Of a stretch of 64,000 nt of DNA, positions 33,365-42,515 are shown piece after piece. The DNA is from Streptomyces caeruleatus. GTDB taxonomy: Bacteria; Actinomycetota; Actinomycetes; Streptomycetales; Streptomycetaceae. The stretch is taken from positions 365,836 to 429,835 of the forward strand of contig NZ_KQ948926.1 in NCBI RefSeq assembly GCF_001514235.1, given 5' to 3'. Every line of letters begins with the position of its first letter. Position 1 is the stretch's first letter. A program made the position numbers and the translations under genes. The notes beneath the pieces were generated by a model. It was not told where the DNA came from. It saw only the letters and a list, made by a program, of their open reading frames with translations, and searched no databases.

Positions 33365-35356
33365 ATGGCTGCCCCGGCCGTTTCGGTGATTGTCGCCGCC
33401 TACAATGCGATGCCTTATCTGACGCGTTGCATTACGTCCGTCGCGGAGCAAACCATCGGCTCGGACGAGCTGGAGATCATCGTTGTCGATGACGGCTCAA
33501 CGGACGGGACGGCCAAGGAACTTGAACGCCTGGCCGGTATGCACCCCGGATTGATCAACATTTTCAAGCAGGCGAACTCCGGCGGTCCCTCGGCACCTCG
33601 TAACGTCGGCCTCGACCACGCCCGAGGCACGTTCGTGTTCTTCCTCGACGCCGACGACTACCTGGGCCCCGAGACCCTGGAACGTATGGTCGCGATGGCC
33701 GAGAAAAACGGCACCGACATCGTGCTCGGGAAGATGGTGGGCGTCGGGGGACGCGGCTTGCCCACGTCGATGTTCAAGCGTAATCAGCCGAAGACGGACG
33801 TCTTCAGCTCACGCGTCTACTGGGCCCTCAACCCGTTGAAACTGTTCCGCCGCGAACTGCTGGAGCGGCATGCGCTGCGGTTCCCCACCAGCCTGCCCAT
33901 CGGGGAAGACCAATCGTTCGTGGCTTTGGCGTACCTGCACTCGTCGGGCATCTCCGTCATCGCCGACTACGACTGCCTGTTCTGCACCCTGCGGGAAGAT
34001 GGCGGCAACACCACCGTGCGTCATAGCGGTTCGGAGCCCCGGCTGCGGTTCCTGCCGCACGTGATCGACATTCTGCTGGAGAACGTGCCGCCCGGCCCCG
34101 GCCGCGACCACTTGGCGCACCGACACCTCACCATCGAAGTACAGGAGATCCTCGGCCACCTCGCGGCAGAACCCCGCCCCCAGCAGGAAAAAGCCCTCGC
34201 CCAACTTGCCGACACCGTGGCCCCCCTCTGGCACAAGGGCATGAACAACCAGCTCTCCGCCATGGCCCGCCTCCGCCTCCACCTCGTCCGGCACCAGATG
34301 CTCGACGAAGCCCTCGAACTCACCCGGTTCGAGAAGGAACTGGCCGGGAGAAAGTTCTCCACCCCGGTCCTCGTCGACGAAGGCAGGGCCCTCGCCCGCT
34401 ATCCATTCCTCCGCGATCCCGCCCGGGCCATCCCCGACAGCTGCTACGACGTCACTGCACAACTCGGCGTACGCCACCGGGTCACCCGCGCCGAGCTGCA
34501 CAGCACCACGCTCTACCTCGCCGGGCACGGCTACCTCCACCGCGTCGCCACCGAAGACGTCACCACGGAACTCGTCCTGCGCGAGCGTGACCGCAAGGAG
34601 GAGTTCCGGCTGCCGGTCACCCACACCGCGACACCCGGACTCGGCGCCGACGAGGACCAGGGCCACTACGTCTACGAGAAGGCCGGTTTCGAGGCCGCCC
34701 TCGACATCACCACGGCCGCCGACGGCAGCCCGCTGGGCGACGGACTGTGGGACATCTCGCTCGCCATCGGCGCCCAGGGCATCACCCGGGAAGTCCGCAT
34801 CGGCAGCAAGCGGACCGTCGACGTGTCCGGCAAGGCCGCCACACACGTCGTGGACACAAACGAGGGGCCCCGTGCCGCCACCCTCTACACCACCAACCCG
34901 CACGGCAACTTCACCCTCGACCTCGGCGAGAACAAGCACGCCGTACTGCCCCATCTCAGCCTGAACGACACAGTCCAGTGGGCCTCCGACACCCCCACAG
35001 AGCTGGAGTTCACCGGCCGCTGCACCCTCGCCGCCCACCCCGAGGGCACTCTCACCGCGACCCTGCGCAACGACCGGGGAGACAACGCCACCTTCCCCGC
35101 CTCGACGACCGGCGATGCCCTCGTCGTACGCATCCCTGTCGCCGAACTCTCAGCCGGCACCTGGCATGGGGAACTCCGGCTCGGCAACTGGGTACTGCCC
35201 CTCCCAGAACTCCCCAACAACCTCATGGCAGCCAAGTGGCGCCGCCGGGCCCTGCCCTGGTACGCCAAGCCTGCGCTGAACAGCACGAACGGTTTCGCAC
35301 TGCAGGTCGCCAAGACCGACCTCATCGGAGCGGTGACTCGGCGCATCACTTCCTGA
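33365..35356 (+). CDS. Family 2 glycosyltransferase with C-terminal beta domains (teichoic-acid-type)
   Basis: A 663-residue protein; ATG 33365 has GGAGAG 7 nt upstream. Residues 1-~240 are a GT-A glycosyltransferase family 2 fold: VSVIVAAYNA at the start, VVDDGSTDG (42-48), the DXD-type FFLDADDYL (~92-100), and the catalytic-base region LPIGEDQSF (~177-185). A helical region follows (240-380). The last ~280 residues are beta-rich, like the trimerisation and substrate domains of wall-teichoic-acid glycosyltransferases. It should transfer a sugar from a nucleotide donor to a cell-surface polymer. In an element with a surface-delivered toxin, it may alter surface receptors. Confidence 0.85.
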   Translation: MAAPAVSVIVAAYNAMPYLTRCITSVAEQTIGSDELEIIVVDDGSTDGTAKELERLAGMHPGLINIFKQANSGGPSAPRNVGLDHARGTFVFFLDADDYLGPETLERMVAMAEKNGTDIVLGKMVGVGGRGLPTSMFKRNQPKTDVFSSRVYWALNPLKLFRRELLERHALRFPTSLPIGEDQSFVALAYLHSSGISVIADYDCLFCTLREDGGNTTVRHSGSEPRLRFLPHVIDILLENVPPGPGRDHLAHRHLTIEVQEILGHLAAEPRPQQEKALAQLADTVAPLWHKGMNNQLSAMARLRLHLVRHQMLDEALELTRFEKELAGRKFSTPVLVDEGRALARYPFLRDPARAIPDSCYDVTAQLGVRHRVTRAELHSTTLYLAGHGYLHRVATEDVTTELVLRERDRKEEFRLPVTHTATPGLGADEDQGHYVYEKAGFEAALDITTAADGSPLGDGLWDISLAIGAQGITREVRIGSKRTVDVSGKAATHVVDTNEGPRAATLYTTNPHGNFTLDLGENKHAVLPHLSLNDTVQWASDTPTELEFTGRCTLAAHPEGTLTATLRNDRGDNATFPASTTGDALVVRIPVAELSAGTWHGELRLGNWVLPLPELPNNLMAAKWRRRALPWYAKPALNSTNGFALQVAKTDLIGAVTRRITS

Positions 35357-35492
35357 CCAGGAGTGGCGGCGCGCGCTGACCATCAGCAGTAGCCCGTCCA
35401 AGAGAGATTCGGCCAGGCCCCCCCACCGCAACACCCAGCCGCCTCAGGGCCTTCGGCTAAAGAGGTCGTTGCATTTGGCGAGCGGGGCTGGC

Positions 35493-36095
35493 TCAGCTAT
35501 CCGGTAGGCGGGTGCCGACGATCACACTGAGGTCTGTTGCGAGGCGGAGTTCAGCAGCTCGTAGTTCGGGGTGTTCGAGCCAGTGAAGTCGAGCGTGGTC
35601 TGGTGCGCCGTTGAAGCGGGGCGGCCATGTTGTGGTCGGGGTGAAGTCGTCGATCACGATCGTGCCGCCGGCGGCGAGCAGGCGCGCGGGGTCTGCGGTG
35701 CCGTCGCCCTTGGCCTGGCCTCCGCCGTCGAGCACGAGCAGGTCATAAGGGCCGCGTTCTTCGATTCGCTGCCAGTCGCCGTGGAGGACCTCGACATGGT
35801 CGCAGTCACGGAAGATGTCCGAAGCGATACGGGCTCGTTCCGGATCACGTTCGATGCTGATCAGCCGGGTGCCCGGAGGTGCACCCGAGGCCAGCCAAGC
35901 CAAGCCCACACCGCAACCTGTTCCGGTCTCGGCGATGCTGTGGGGTGCTCCTGCAGCCAGCACCTGGAGTAAACGCCCCTGTTCGGGTCGGCAGGAGAAC
36001 GCGAATCCCTGTGCGCGCGCCGCCTCGACAGCCCGCTGAACCAGCATGGGCAATGCGTCGTGGCCTCTGTATGCGTCGGTTCCATGAAGCGACAT
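35493..36095 (-). CDS. SAM-dependent O-methyltransferase-like protein
   Basis: A 200-residue Rossmann-fold methyltransferase. Motif I is SIAETGTGCGVGLAWLASG, motif II the acidic LISIERDPERA, and the motif IV region YDLLVLDGGGQ with a following IVIDDFTP strand. This is the layout of family 3 O-methyltransferases, although the protein is short and lacks their C-terminal part. I chose ATG 36095 (weak GCGGGG ribosome site); the longer frame runs into transposase debris. It lies directly downstream of that debris, so its promoter may have been altered. Substrate unknown. Confidence 0.75.
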   Translation of the reverse strand: MSLHGTDAYRGHDALPMLVQRAVEAARAQGFAFSCRPEQGRLLQVLAAGAPHSIAETGTGCGVGLAWLASGAPPGTRLISIERDPERARIASDIFRDCDHVEVLHGDWQRIEERGPYDLLVLDGGGQAKGDGTADPARLLAAGGTIVIDDFTPTTTWPPRFNGAPDHARLHWLEHPELRAAELRLATDLSVIVGTRLPDS

Positions 36096-36099
36096 GCCC

Positions 36100-36310
36100 C
36101 GCATTATGGCTGCGCCCCCGGTTGAGTCGGCGGTAGCAGATGAGGGCGGCGGCGATGCCAACGAAGGCCAGGAAGTGGTCCGATGTGCGCTCGTAGCGCC
36201 GGTGCAGGCGGCGAATGCCGCTCAGCCAACTCACCGTGCGCTCAACAGTCCACCGGTGTCGTCCCAGGCGGGCCGGGGACTCGATGCCCTTGCGGTCGAA
36301 GTAGCCACCC
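36100..36310 (-). pseudogene. C-terminal fragment of an IS5-family transposase
   Basis: Reads ARLGRHRWTVERTVSWLSG, then RRYERTSDHFLAFVG, then ALICYRRLNR, the end of an IS5-family DDE transposase around its catalytic Glu (VERT). The first two thirds are absent. Upstream the frame continues without a break into a copy of the PLD segment of the helicase gene at 52517-56011, giving a chimeric open frame. Confidence 0.75.
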
Positions 36311-36454
36311 TTGATCGTCAGCATGACCTCGCGCGAGCGGCTCTGCGACAGGGAGCTGAGACTGCCGAGCAGGACTGTGTGTTCGTCGATGACGAGATCT
36401 TCTGGTGCATGACATTGACGGAGACGACGGTCGGCACAACTTTCCGCAACTGCT
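36298..36454 (-). pseudogene. 157-bp copied piece of the helicase-PLD gene
   Basis: Nearly identical to 52724-52881, which encodes the HxK nuclease motif of the helicase-PLD protein (around HQKIVVIDEHTVLLGSLN). One C is missing relative to that gene (GATGACGAGATC against GATGACGACGATC), so the copy is frameshifted. Its 3' end is fused to an IS5 transposase fragment. It is the trace of a second helicase-PLD gene that once lay here, or of a recombination event between the two sites. Confidence 0.75.
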
Positions 36455-36566
36455 GCCGGGCCTCATTCGAACTCCTCCGGGTCCGGATCCTCACCCAGCC
36501 ATGAGCATCACGTGACGTTGTCGCGGTGGACGGCAGCTCTTCAACGGGTGCGTCTCCGGCCTGGCG

Positions 36567-38651
36567 CTACGGAACAGAGTGTGAGGCAAGCCAGTCCTGG
36601 AGTTCACGGTGGCGGAACTGGTAGGCCCTCCCGGAGATCCGCAGCAGTCCTGCGCCGTATGCCCAGTGCAGGAAGGCACCTAGACGCCAGGGCAGTTGGC
36701 CGCTTGCGCAGCAGAGGAAGACCACGTAGCGGCGACTGGCCCCTGCCATCCGCAGCCCGAATGCGAGTCCCAACGCGAGCCCGAACGCCAACCCGAACCC
36801 GAGGCCGAACCCGTACGAGACACCGAAGATGAGCGCGACTACGAACATGAGCGTGAGCCCCAGCGCGAGCCCGGACACGAGCCCCACCGTGAAGCCCATC
36901 GTGAGACCCACCACGACATCGTCCCGTAGGGCACGGCGCGGCTCTGTGGGTGGAGCGTCATTCAGAGGCGCAACGAGCTCGCCCGCGAGCCCGAACACGC
37001 GCCTGGCCAGGAGCGCGGACACAAGCAAGGCCAGAAGCGCAAACGTCGGCTCGACCGAGAGGAAGACCAAGAGCGCGAACGTGAGCCCGACCGCGAGCCC
37101 AGCTAGAAGCCCGGAGGCGAGTCCGCGTACGAGTTCCCGGGCGATCTGTCCGCGCTGGGCTCGACTGTGCAGCAGGTGCAGCTGGAGGGACTTGGGGTCC
37201 GGAACAACGTGGCTACTGGCCTGCCAGACAGTCGAAAGGACGGAAGGAACCACCCCTCCGGCCAGGAACAGCTGGCCTAGTGAGGAGCCGATGGGGAGTT
37301 GGGTCACGAGCAAGGCGGTGCAGACAAGCAGGAGGAGAGTGGTGAGCAGAGTGTCCGCGGCGCGGACGCGCCGGGCACCGGCCATCGGCCAGAGCTGGTG
37401 AAGCACGATGTCGGTGGTTGGTCCGGCGGCTGTGGTCGTGGCGGTGAGGTGTGTGGCGATTGCAGTGAGCCAGCGGTGAGTCTGCTCGGGACGGTAGCGA
37501 TCGGGGTGCGTTGGGTGTTGCTGAGTCGCAGCGGGCACGTAGCGATCGAGCAGGTGGTCGCGGACCACGTTGGGCGAGGCCAGAGTGAGCAGGTACGCGG
37601 GGTCATACGGGTAGGTGAGGGTGTCGGGGTGACGTTCCTCGTACGCGGTGACTGCCAGGTTGAGCCGCCACGGAGTGTTCAGGGCGCGGGCAAGGGTCCC
37701 GCCGGGTGCAGCGGTCAACTCGTCGAGGACCGAGGTCCAGCGGTCTGGGTTGGTGCTGCGGGTGGTGAGATACGCGGTGGCCTGGGACGCGGTGACGGGA
37801 TCGATCTCAATGCGGGCGGCCTCGCGCAGCCGGAGGTCTCGGGCAGCCAGTTGCTCATACTGGGTGGTGCGGCAGGTGAGGATTACCGGGGCGCTGCCGG
37901 TGGGGTCTTGGTAGGCGTTGAGCTGCTGCAGCACGCGTGTGGCGCGGCGTCGGCCGATCGGCGTGGTGTCAGCGTCCATTTCGTCCAGGCCGTCCAGGAC
38001 GGGGAGGATGCGGTGGTGATCGACGAGGACCAGCGCGTCGGCGGCGGTAATGCCGCGGTCGCGGAAGTGCTGGTGGACCTGGTCTGCGAGCCATTGTCTG
38101 AAGGATCGGTCGGTGTCCCAGCCAGCCAGAGAGAGACGGACCGGTACAGGGTCAGTGTCGGCGCGGTCGGGGCTGGTCAGCAGGCCGAGCAGGAGGTCCA
38201 GAGCAATCAGGGTCTTGCCGGCGCCGGGTTCACCAGTGATCACCAGTCGGGCAGGGTTCACCCGGCGGTAGTAGGCGACGATGCCTGTCAGGCTGCCTTG
38301 AGGTTCGGCGCCTTCGGCATTGTTCGCAGGCTCGGCGCGGTAGCGGAAGGACAAGTCGATGCGGTGTGCTCCGGGCCCGATCAGTTGCGCTCGTTGTCGG
38401 GTCTCGGCCACTGCCACAGCGGCGGCAATGTTCTTGGTCTTTGCATCGGTGTCTGCTGCGGCCTCGCGACGGTCGGCGAGGTAAGAGGCCCCGGCCAGGT
38501 AGGCACCGGGGGTGGCAAGAACCAGCGCGATGGCAGTGGCCGCCAAGCGGGCACCCTCGAACTCCTTGGACAGCCACATCGCCAGTCCTGCGGCTGCGGC
38601 CAGTAGACCGACGTAGACCAGAGCTGTCCGACGTGCACGTGAGGCCCCCAT
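36567..38651 (-). CDS. Membrane-anchored NACHT-type STAND NTPase
   Basis: A 694-residue protein; ATG 38651 has GGAAGG 9 nt upstream, while the ATG 9 nt earlier has no room for a ribosome site. Two N-terminal transmembrane helices (~10-27 and 35-58) are followed by the NACHT core: Walker A GEPGAGKT (140-147), Walker B ILPVLDGLDEMD (215-226), and a TCRTTQYEQL sensor-like segment. The C-terminal ~280 residues hold several more hydrophobic stretches, including an unusual Gly-x-Gly-rich run (GLGFGLAFGLALGLAFGL). The last ~60 residues are soluble (YQFRHRELQDWLASH). Streptomyces NACHT proteins of this plan are candidate immune sensors that oligomerise on ligand binding; here the C-terminus may form a pore. 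Confidence 0.85.
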   Translation of the reverse strand: MGASRARRTALVYVGLLAAAAGLAMWLSKEFEGARLAATAIALVLATPGAYLAGASYLADRREAAADTDAKTKNIAAAVAVAETRQRAQLIGPGAHRIDLSFRYRAEPANNAEGAEPQGSLTGIVAYYRRVNPARLVITGEPGAGKTLIALDLLLGLLTSPDRADTDPVPVRLSLAGWDTDRSFRQWLADQVHQHFRDRGITAADALVLVDHHRILPVLDGLDEMDADTTPIGRRRATRVLQQLNAYQDPTGSAPVILTCRTTQYEQLAARDLRLREAARIEIDPVTASQATAYLTTRSTNPDRWTSVLDELTAAPGGTLARALNTPWRLNLAVTAYEERHPDTLTYPYDPAYLLTLASPNVVRDHLLDRYVPAATQQHPTHPDRYRPEQTHRWLTAIATHLTATTTAAGPTTDIVLHQLWPMAGARRVRAADTLLTTLLLLVCTALLVTQLPIGSSLGQLFLAGGVVPSVLSTVWQASSHVVPDPKSLQLHLLHSRAQRGQIARELVRGLASGLLAGLAVGLTFALLVFLSVEPTFALLALLVSALLARRVFGLAGELVAPLNDAPPTEPRRALRDDVVVGLTMGFTVGLVSGLALGLTLMFVVALIFGVSYGFGLGFGLAFGLALGLAFGLRMAGASRRYVVFLCCASGQLPWRLGAFLHWAYGAGLLRISGRAYQFRHRELQDWLASHSVP

Positions 38652-38869
38652 GCGAGGCATCCTTCCCGTACGACCTCCAACGGCAACGCGGCCCGGGATT
38701 CAGCACATCCCCCGAATTGGCGACGAGATCGAGATCTCAAGCTGAGCATCGGCGAGAACCCACCGCCACCCGTACGGTGTGACGTCCATCCCGACCATGA
38801 GCATCCACAAGGGCGGCAACCCGGGAGAAACCACTCGACCATTCCCCTCACGGCGAGAATCATGGCGGG

Positions 38870-40387
38870 ATGGCTCCGTACCTGTACGACCGGCTGGTGA
38901 CGGAGGACGAATACCGCCAGCGCGTCCGGCGGCATCGTCCCAGCTCGCTGTTGCCACTGATCGCCGCAGCGGCGGCCCGCTACAGCACGCCCGAGCGGCC
39001 ACAGCCCTGGCTGAAAAGCCCCTCGCTGAAATACACACCCTGGGCGCTGGCTGACGCGGCCCGCGTCAGCCTGGCCTACGGCACCGAGCATCTGCGCTCC
39101 GACGCCACTGAGCGCGATCTGCTGGAGATCCTGGCGGCGTACTCCAGCCTGAAGGAACCGACCCTGCACGGCACCGATGAGGGCGCGGTGCGCCTGAGGG
39201 ACTTCATGATGCGCCTGGGTGGCGAGCAGATGGCCTTCCAGGCCCCGGAGTTCGTCACTCTCGCCCGTACCGCGGCGCTGTACCTGCACACGCCGTTCCC
39301 CGCGCGCCGTCAGCCCCGCTGCATGGTCCCCGGCTGGGACACCGAGTTGTTCGGCTGCCCCCTGCCCGACTACATCGGCACCGCGCAACTGCTGTGGGGA
39401 TGTGCGCTGTTCAACGCCGGGCGTTTCGATCCCGCGATCTACGACAGCCCGGACGGGGAGAAGTTCAACCGCGTCGTCAGCCGGGACACGGTCCTGCCCG
39501 TCATCGAATGGCACTTCGCCACCGACGCGGCCTCCGTCAAAGCGATCGAGAAGCAGACAACGGAGAAACTGGCAAGGGTGGCCGGCGGTAAAGCAGCCCA
39601 GCTGCGGCGCTTCACATACAACCCGCTAATCGGCCGGCCCGCGGTCACCGGCTTCGGGCCCGGCCTGCTGTGCCCCTCACCTCAACTGGTGTGACGCAAG
39701 GCGACCCCGGCGGGCATCTACCACACAGGACGCGAGCACTTCGGACCGGACTTCTTGCAGGAGACCGGCTACCTCTTCGAGGAGTACGTCGGCCGCCTGC
39801 TCCGCCTGATACCGGACGCCGACGTCGTCGCAGAGATCACGTACCGAGTGAAGCGGAACGAACTGCAAAGCGTCGACTGGATCGTCGTCTTCGACGACCT
39901 GGTGCTGCTCGTGGAGGTCAAGTCCATGATGCCGACGGAGAACGCCCGGCTCGGCCTGGAACTCGGAGTCGCCGAGACCGACAGCAAACTGGCCCGCGCC
40001 TACCGCCAGGTCAACGCCACCTCGGCCCAGATCGACCAGCACCATCCGGCATTCGCCGGCATTCCGAGTGACCGTCCGCGCCAGGCGCTGATCGTCACCC
40101 TTGAACCGTTCCCTGTCGCCAACGCCAACCTTCCCCACCTCGGCCTGCCCGCCGCCGACATCCCCACCGCGGTCGTCGGGGCCCAGGAAGTCGAACGCCT
40201 GGTGATGCTGACCGACACCACGCCCAGCTCTCTGCTGCTGGAACGGGCGGCCGACCCCCAGCGCTCCACCTGGGCGCTCAACGAATGCCTGAACGGGCAC
40301 GAGAGCGCCCGCAACCCGGTCCTCGACCAGGGATGGGCGTCCTATCCCTGGTCGACCGGCCGCCTGTCGGCCCTGAACGCGTCGTAG
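38870..40387 (+). pseudogene. PD-(D/E)XK nuclease-like gene interrupted by one in-frame UGA
   Basis: Two halves lie in exactly the same frame, divided only by TGA at 39692-39694. The first half encodes 274 residues (helical, no known domain). The second continues GIYHTGREHFGPDFLQETGY and contains a restriction-nuclease-type core, SVDWIVVFDDLVLLVEVKS (Asp plus E-V-K). TGA in place of TGG (Trp) would explain it by a single base change. It lies divergent from the NACHT gene, 218 nt apart. It is either a recent nonsense mutation, a read-through product, or a sequencing error. The protein would be ~505 residues if intact. Confidence 0.75.
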
Positions 40388-40558
40388 TCCATGTGTCGCG
40401 GACCGGCGCGGGTGCGGCATGGCCCGGCCGCTGCACCGGCTCGCCCAGAGACTCCTGCCGGGACGGAGCACCAGCGGGCCAGTACCTGACCGGCCTCCTC
40501 CGAAGAGGCCCGAGTTCCGCACACCCTCACCGGGAGGATTGACAGTAGGATACGTAGC

Positions 40559-40822
40559 ATGAGTGAGCCTACCGGCAAGTACTCGATCACCATGCCGCGG
40601 GACATCGCCGAAGCCGCCAAGGCGCGCAGCGGCCCCTCCGGCCTGTCCGCCTACGTCGCGGCAGCCGTCGCTCGCCAGATCGAGCGCGACAACCTCAACG
40701 AGCTCATCGCCGTCGCCGAAGCCGAACACGGACCCGTCACGGACGAAGAGATCCAGGCCCTGCGCGACCAGCTTCACCAGGCCCGCGACAACCAGGCAGC
40801 AGGCGGAGCGAACGCCGCGTGA
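40559..40822 (+). CDS. Antitoxin of a PIN toxin-antitoxin pair (VapB-like), copy 1
   Basis: An 87-residue protein. The N-terminal half reads as a ribbon-helix-helix-type DNA-binding segment (GKYSITMPRDIAEAAKARSG) and the C-terminal half as a charged helix that should wrap the toxin. The start lies inside an imperfect dyad (GTAGG at 40545-40549, CCTAC at 40568-40572), fitting autoregulation. Its stop overlaps the toxin start by 4 nt (GTGA). It differs from the second copy at 51767-52030 at 7 of 87 residues by my count. Confidence 0.85.
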   Translation: MSEPTGKYSITMPRDIAEAAKARSGPSGLSAYVAAAVARQIERDNLNELIAVAEAEHGPVTDEEIQALRDQLHQARDNQAAGGANAA

Positions 40823-41232
40823 GCCGCTCCCCCGCCGTCCCCGGTGGCACCCTCGTGCTGGACAGCGAGGGACTGGCCAAGGCCGTCCTCCGCGACCGCA
40901 CCGTCACCGCCTGGCTCGCCCTGGCCCGCGCCGACGACCTACGGGTGATCACTTCCGCGGCCACCCTGGTGGAAGTCGTCCACCCGCGGATCAACCGCCC
41001 GGCCCTGGAGTGGACCCTCTCCCGCCTCATCGTCGAACCGATCACCGAGCCCATCGCCCGCCACGCCGCCACCCTCCTCGCCGACGCCGGTCTGCACGGC
41101 CACAAGTACGCCATCGACGCCATGCTCGGCGCCACCGCCCTCGCCGCACCCGGCCCCGTCACCATCATCACCTCGGATCCCGAGGACCTCACCGCGCTGT
41201 GCGGCGGACGCGCCACCGTGATCACGATCTGA
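40819..41232 (+). CDS. PIN-domain toxin (VapC-like ribonuclease), copy 1
   Basis: A 137-residue PIN domain. The four acidic positions are recognisable: D in LVLDSEGLAK, E in TLVEVVHPR, D in YAIDAMLG, and D in ITSDPEDL near the end. Enzymes of this family cut specific RNAs when released from the antitoxin. It is translationally coupled to the antitoxin. The second copy at 52027-52443 is very similar, so the two antitoxins may cross-neutralise both toxins. Confidence 0.85.
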   Translation: MSRSPAVPGGTLVLDSEGLAKAVLRDRTVTAWLALARADDLRVITSAATLVEVVHPRINRPALEWTLSRLIVEPITEPIARHAATLLADAGLHGHKYAIDAMLGATALAAPGPVTIITSDPEDLTALCGGRATVITI

Positions 41233-41781
41233 CCCAGCGCGCTCCTGGATCGCGACGGGCTCCACAGCTGTCACCGCCTCACCCTGGACGCTACTGACCC
41301 CCTCAACGGGCAGTCCACGCGGCGGGGCATGCCCAAGCCCCTGGGCCAGGCTGGCTGGACGTTTGTCTCCGCGGCCCGCGCCGCCCGAGGCGACCGTCGG
41401 CGAGCGGGGCCGAGCGCTCCTTCCCCTAGTTACCTTCTACGTGGCTCCGGGCTTGGGGCTCCCGATCTCCGGGCTTGCATGACGCTTGCCCCCTGTCATC
41501 CCATGACCCGGGGGTGGTCCTACGCTGTTCGGCCGCGTCCGCCCCGCGCGCGTGGGTCATCCAGCGCCTCGGTGGCGAGCCATGCGTGTGATGGTGCCGC
41601 GAGACGGGTGAGGCCCTGGCCAAGCCCGAGCGCCTAGGGCCGAACCGGAACCCCGCCCGGCCGTGCCAACCCCCGCCCCGCGCTGCGCCAACACGGAACG
41701 TCACGGAACGGACACATGACCTACCCGCGGCGTTCACACCCCTGCATGATTCCACCAGCACCAGCAATCCCAGGGGGGATA
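41233..41781. other. 550-nt region with no supported gene
   Basis: Between the toxin gene and the membrane endonuclease. The frame 41329-41637 looks like a composition artefact (Arg-, Pro- and Ser-rich). Several short dyads occur (for example CATGACCCGGGGGTGG near 41500) but none is strong enough to name. A non-coding locus such as a transfer site cannot be excluded. Confidence 0.35.
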
Positions 41782-42426
41782 TTGAGCACGCCCGAACTCC
41801 GAAGAGACTGGCAGCCCGAGGACACGTGCCTCATAGGCTGCGCCTACGGCATAGCCGTCCTCGCCGCACTGATCATGACAGGGGTGATGGCGGACAACGG
41901 ATTCGGAGTGGCAGCCATCCTGCCGTTCCTCCTGTTCGTCGGCGGCGTTGTCGCGCACATCAGATACGGCATCCGTCGGGCGGCCGAGCGCCGGCGTCAG
42001 GCAGCCGAGTTTCAGCGTCTCCAGGAGATCCAGTCCACCGAGATCGCCCGCTACCACGCGATGAACTCCCGAGAGTTCGAGCAGGCCGTCGCCTTCCTCT
42101 GCGAACGCGACGGCTGCACAGAGGCCCGCGTCGTCGGCGGGGCCGGAGATCTCGGAGCCGACGTCCTCGCCTGCGCCCCGGACGGACGGCGCATCGTGAT
42201 CCAGTGCAAGCGCTACGGGCCCACCACGAAGGTCGGCAGCCCTGACCTTCAGCGGTTCGGCGGCACCTGCTACAGCGTCCACGGCGCGCAGGTCGCCGCA
42301 GTCGTCACCACCTCGGTCTTCACCCGTCCTGCCATGAACTACGGAACGCAGCACGGAATCCGGCTGTTCGACGAGGCGGCCTTGGCCGCCTGGGCGACCC
42401 GCGCCGGCCCCGCACCGTGGATGTAA
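41782..42426 (+). CDS. Membrane-anchored Mrr-like restriction endonuclease
   Basis: I prefer TTG 41782 (214 residues), preceded by AGGGGGG; an in-frame ATG at 41716 has no ribosome site. Two transmembrane helices (~15-37 and 43-60) are followed by a basic helix and an Mrr-type catalytic domain: FEQAVAFLCERDG, the acidic GDLGADVLA, and the IVIQCKRYG strand giving the Q-x-K variant of the PD-(D/E)XK site. Membrane-bound Mrr-like enzymes occur in defence contexts, where they could cut foreign DNA as it enters. It lies downstream of the toxin-antitoxin pair and upstream of a small membrane protein. Confidence 0.82.
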   Translation: MSTPELRRDWQPEDTCLIGCAYGIAVLAALIMTGVMADNGFGVAAILPFLLFVGGVVAHIRYGIRRAAERRRQAAEFQRLQEIQSTEIARYHAMNSREFEQAVAFLCERDGCTEARVVGGAGDLGADVLACAPDGRRIVIQCKRYGPTTKVGSPDLQRFGGTCYSVHGAQVAAVVTTSVFTRPAMNYGTQHGIRLFDEAALAAWATRAGPAPWM

Positions 42427-42515
42427 GCCGACCTGCACCGCTCGCGTGCGGGCTGGGGGAAGCGGTGATCCAGGGGTGCTCGTAAGATTCGCGCACGGCA
42501 GGCAAAGGGGTGGGG

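Noticed and set aside
39692..39694. UGA read as selenocysteine
   Set aside because: No selenocysteine insertion element or selenoprotein context; a TGG to TGA change is simpler.
41329..41637. 102-codon frame as a gene
   Set aside because: No ribosome site and low-complexity composition.
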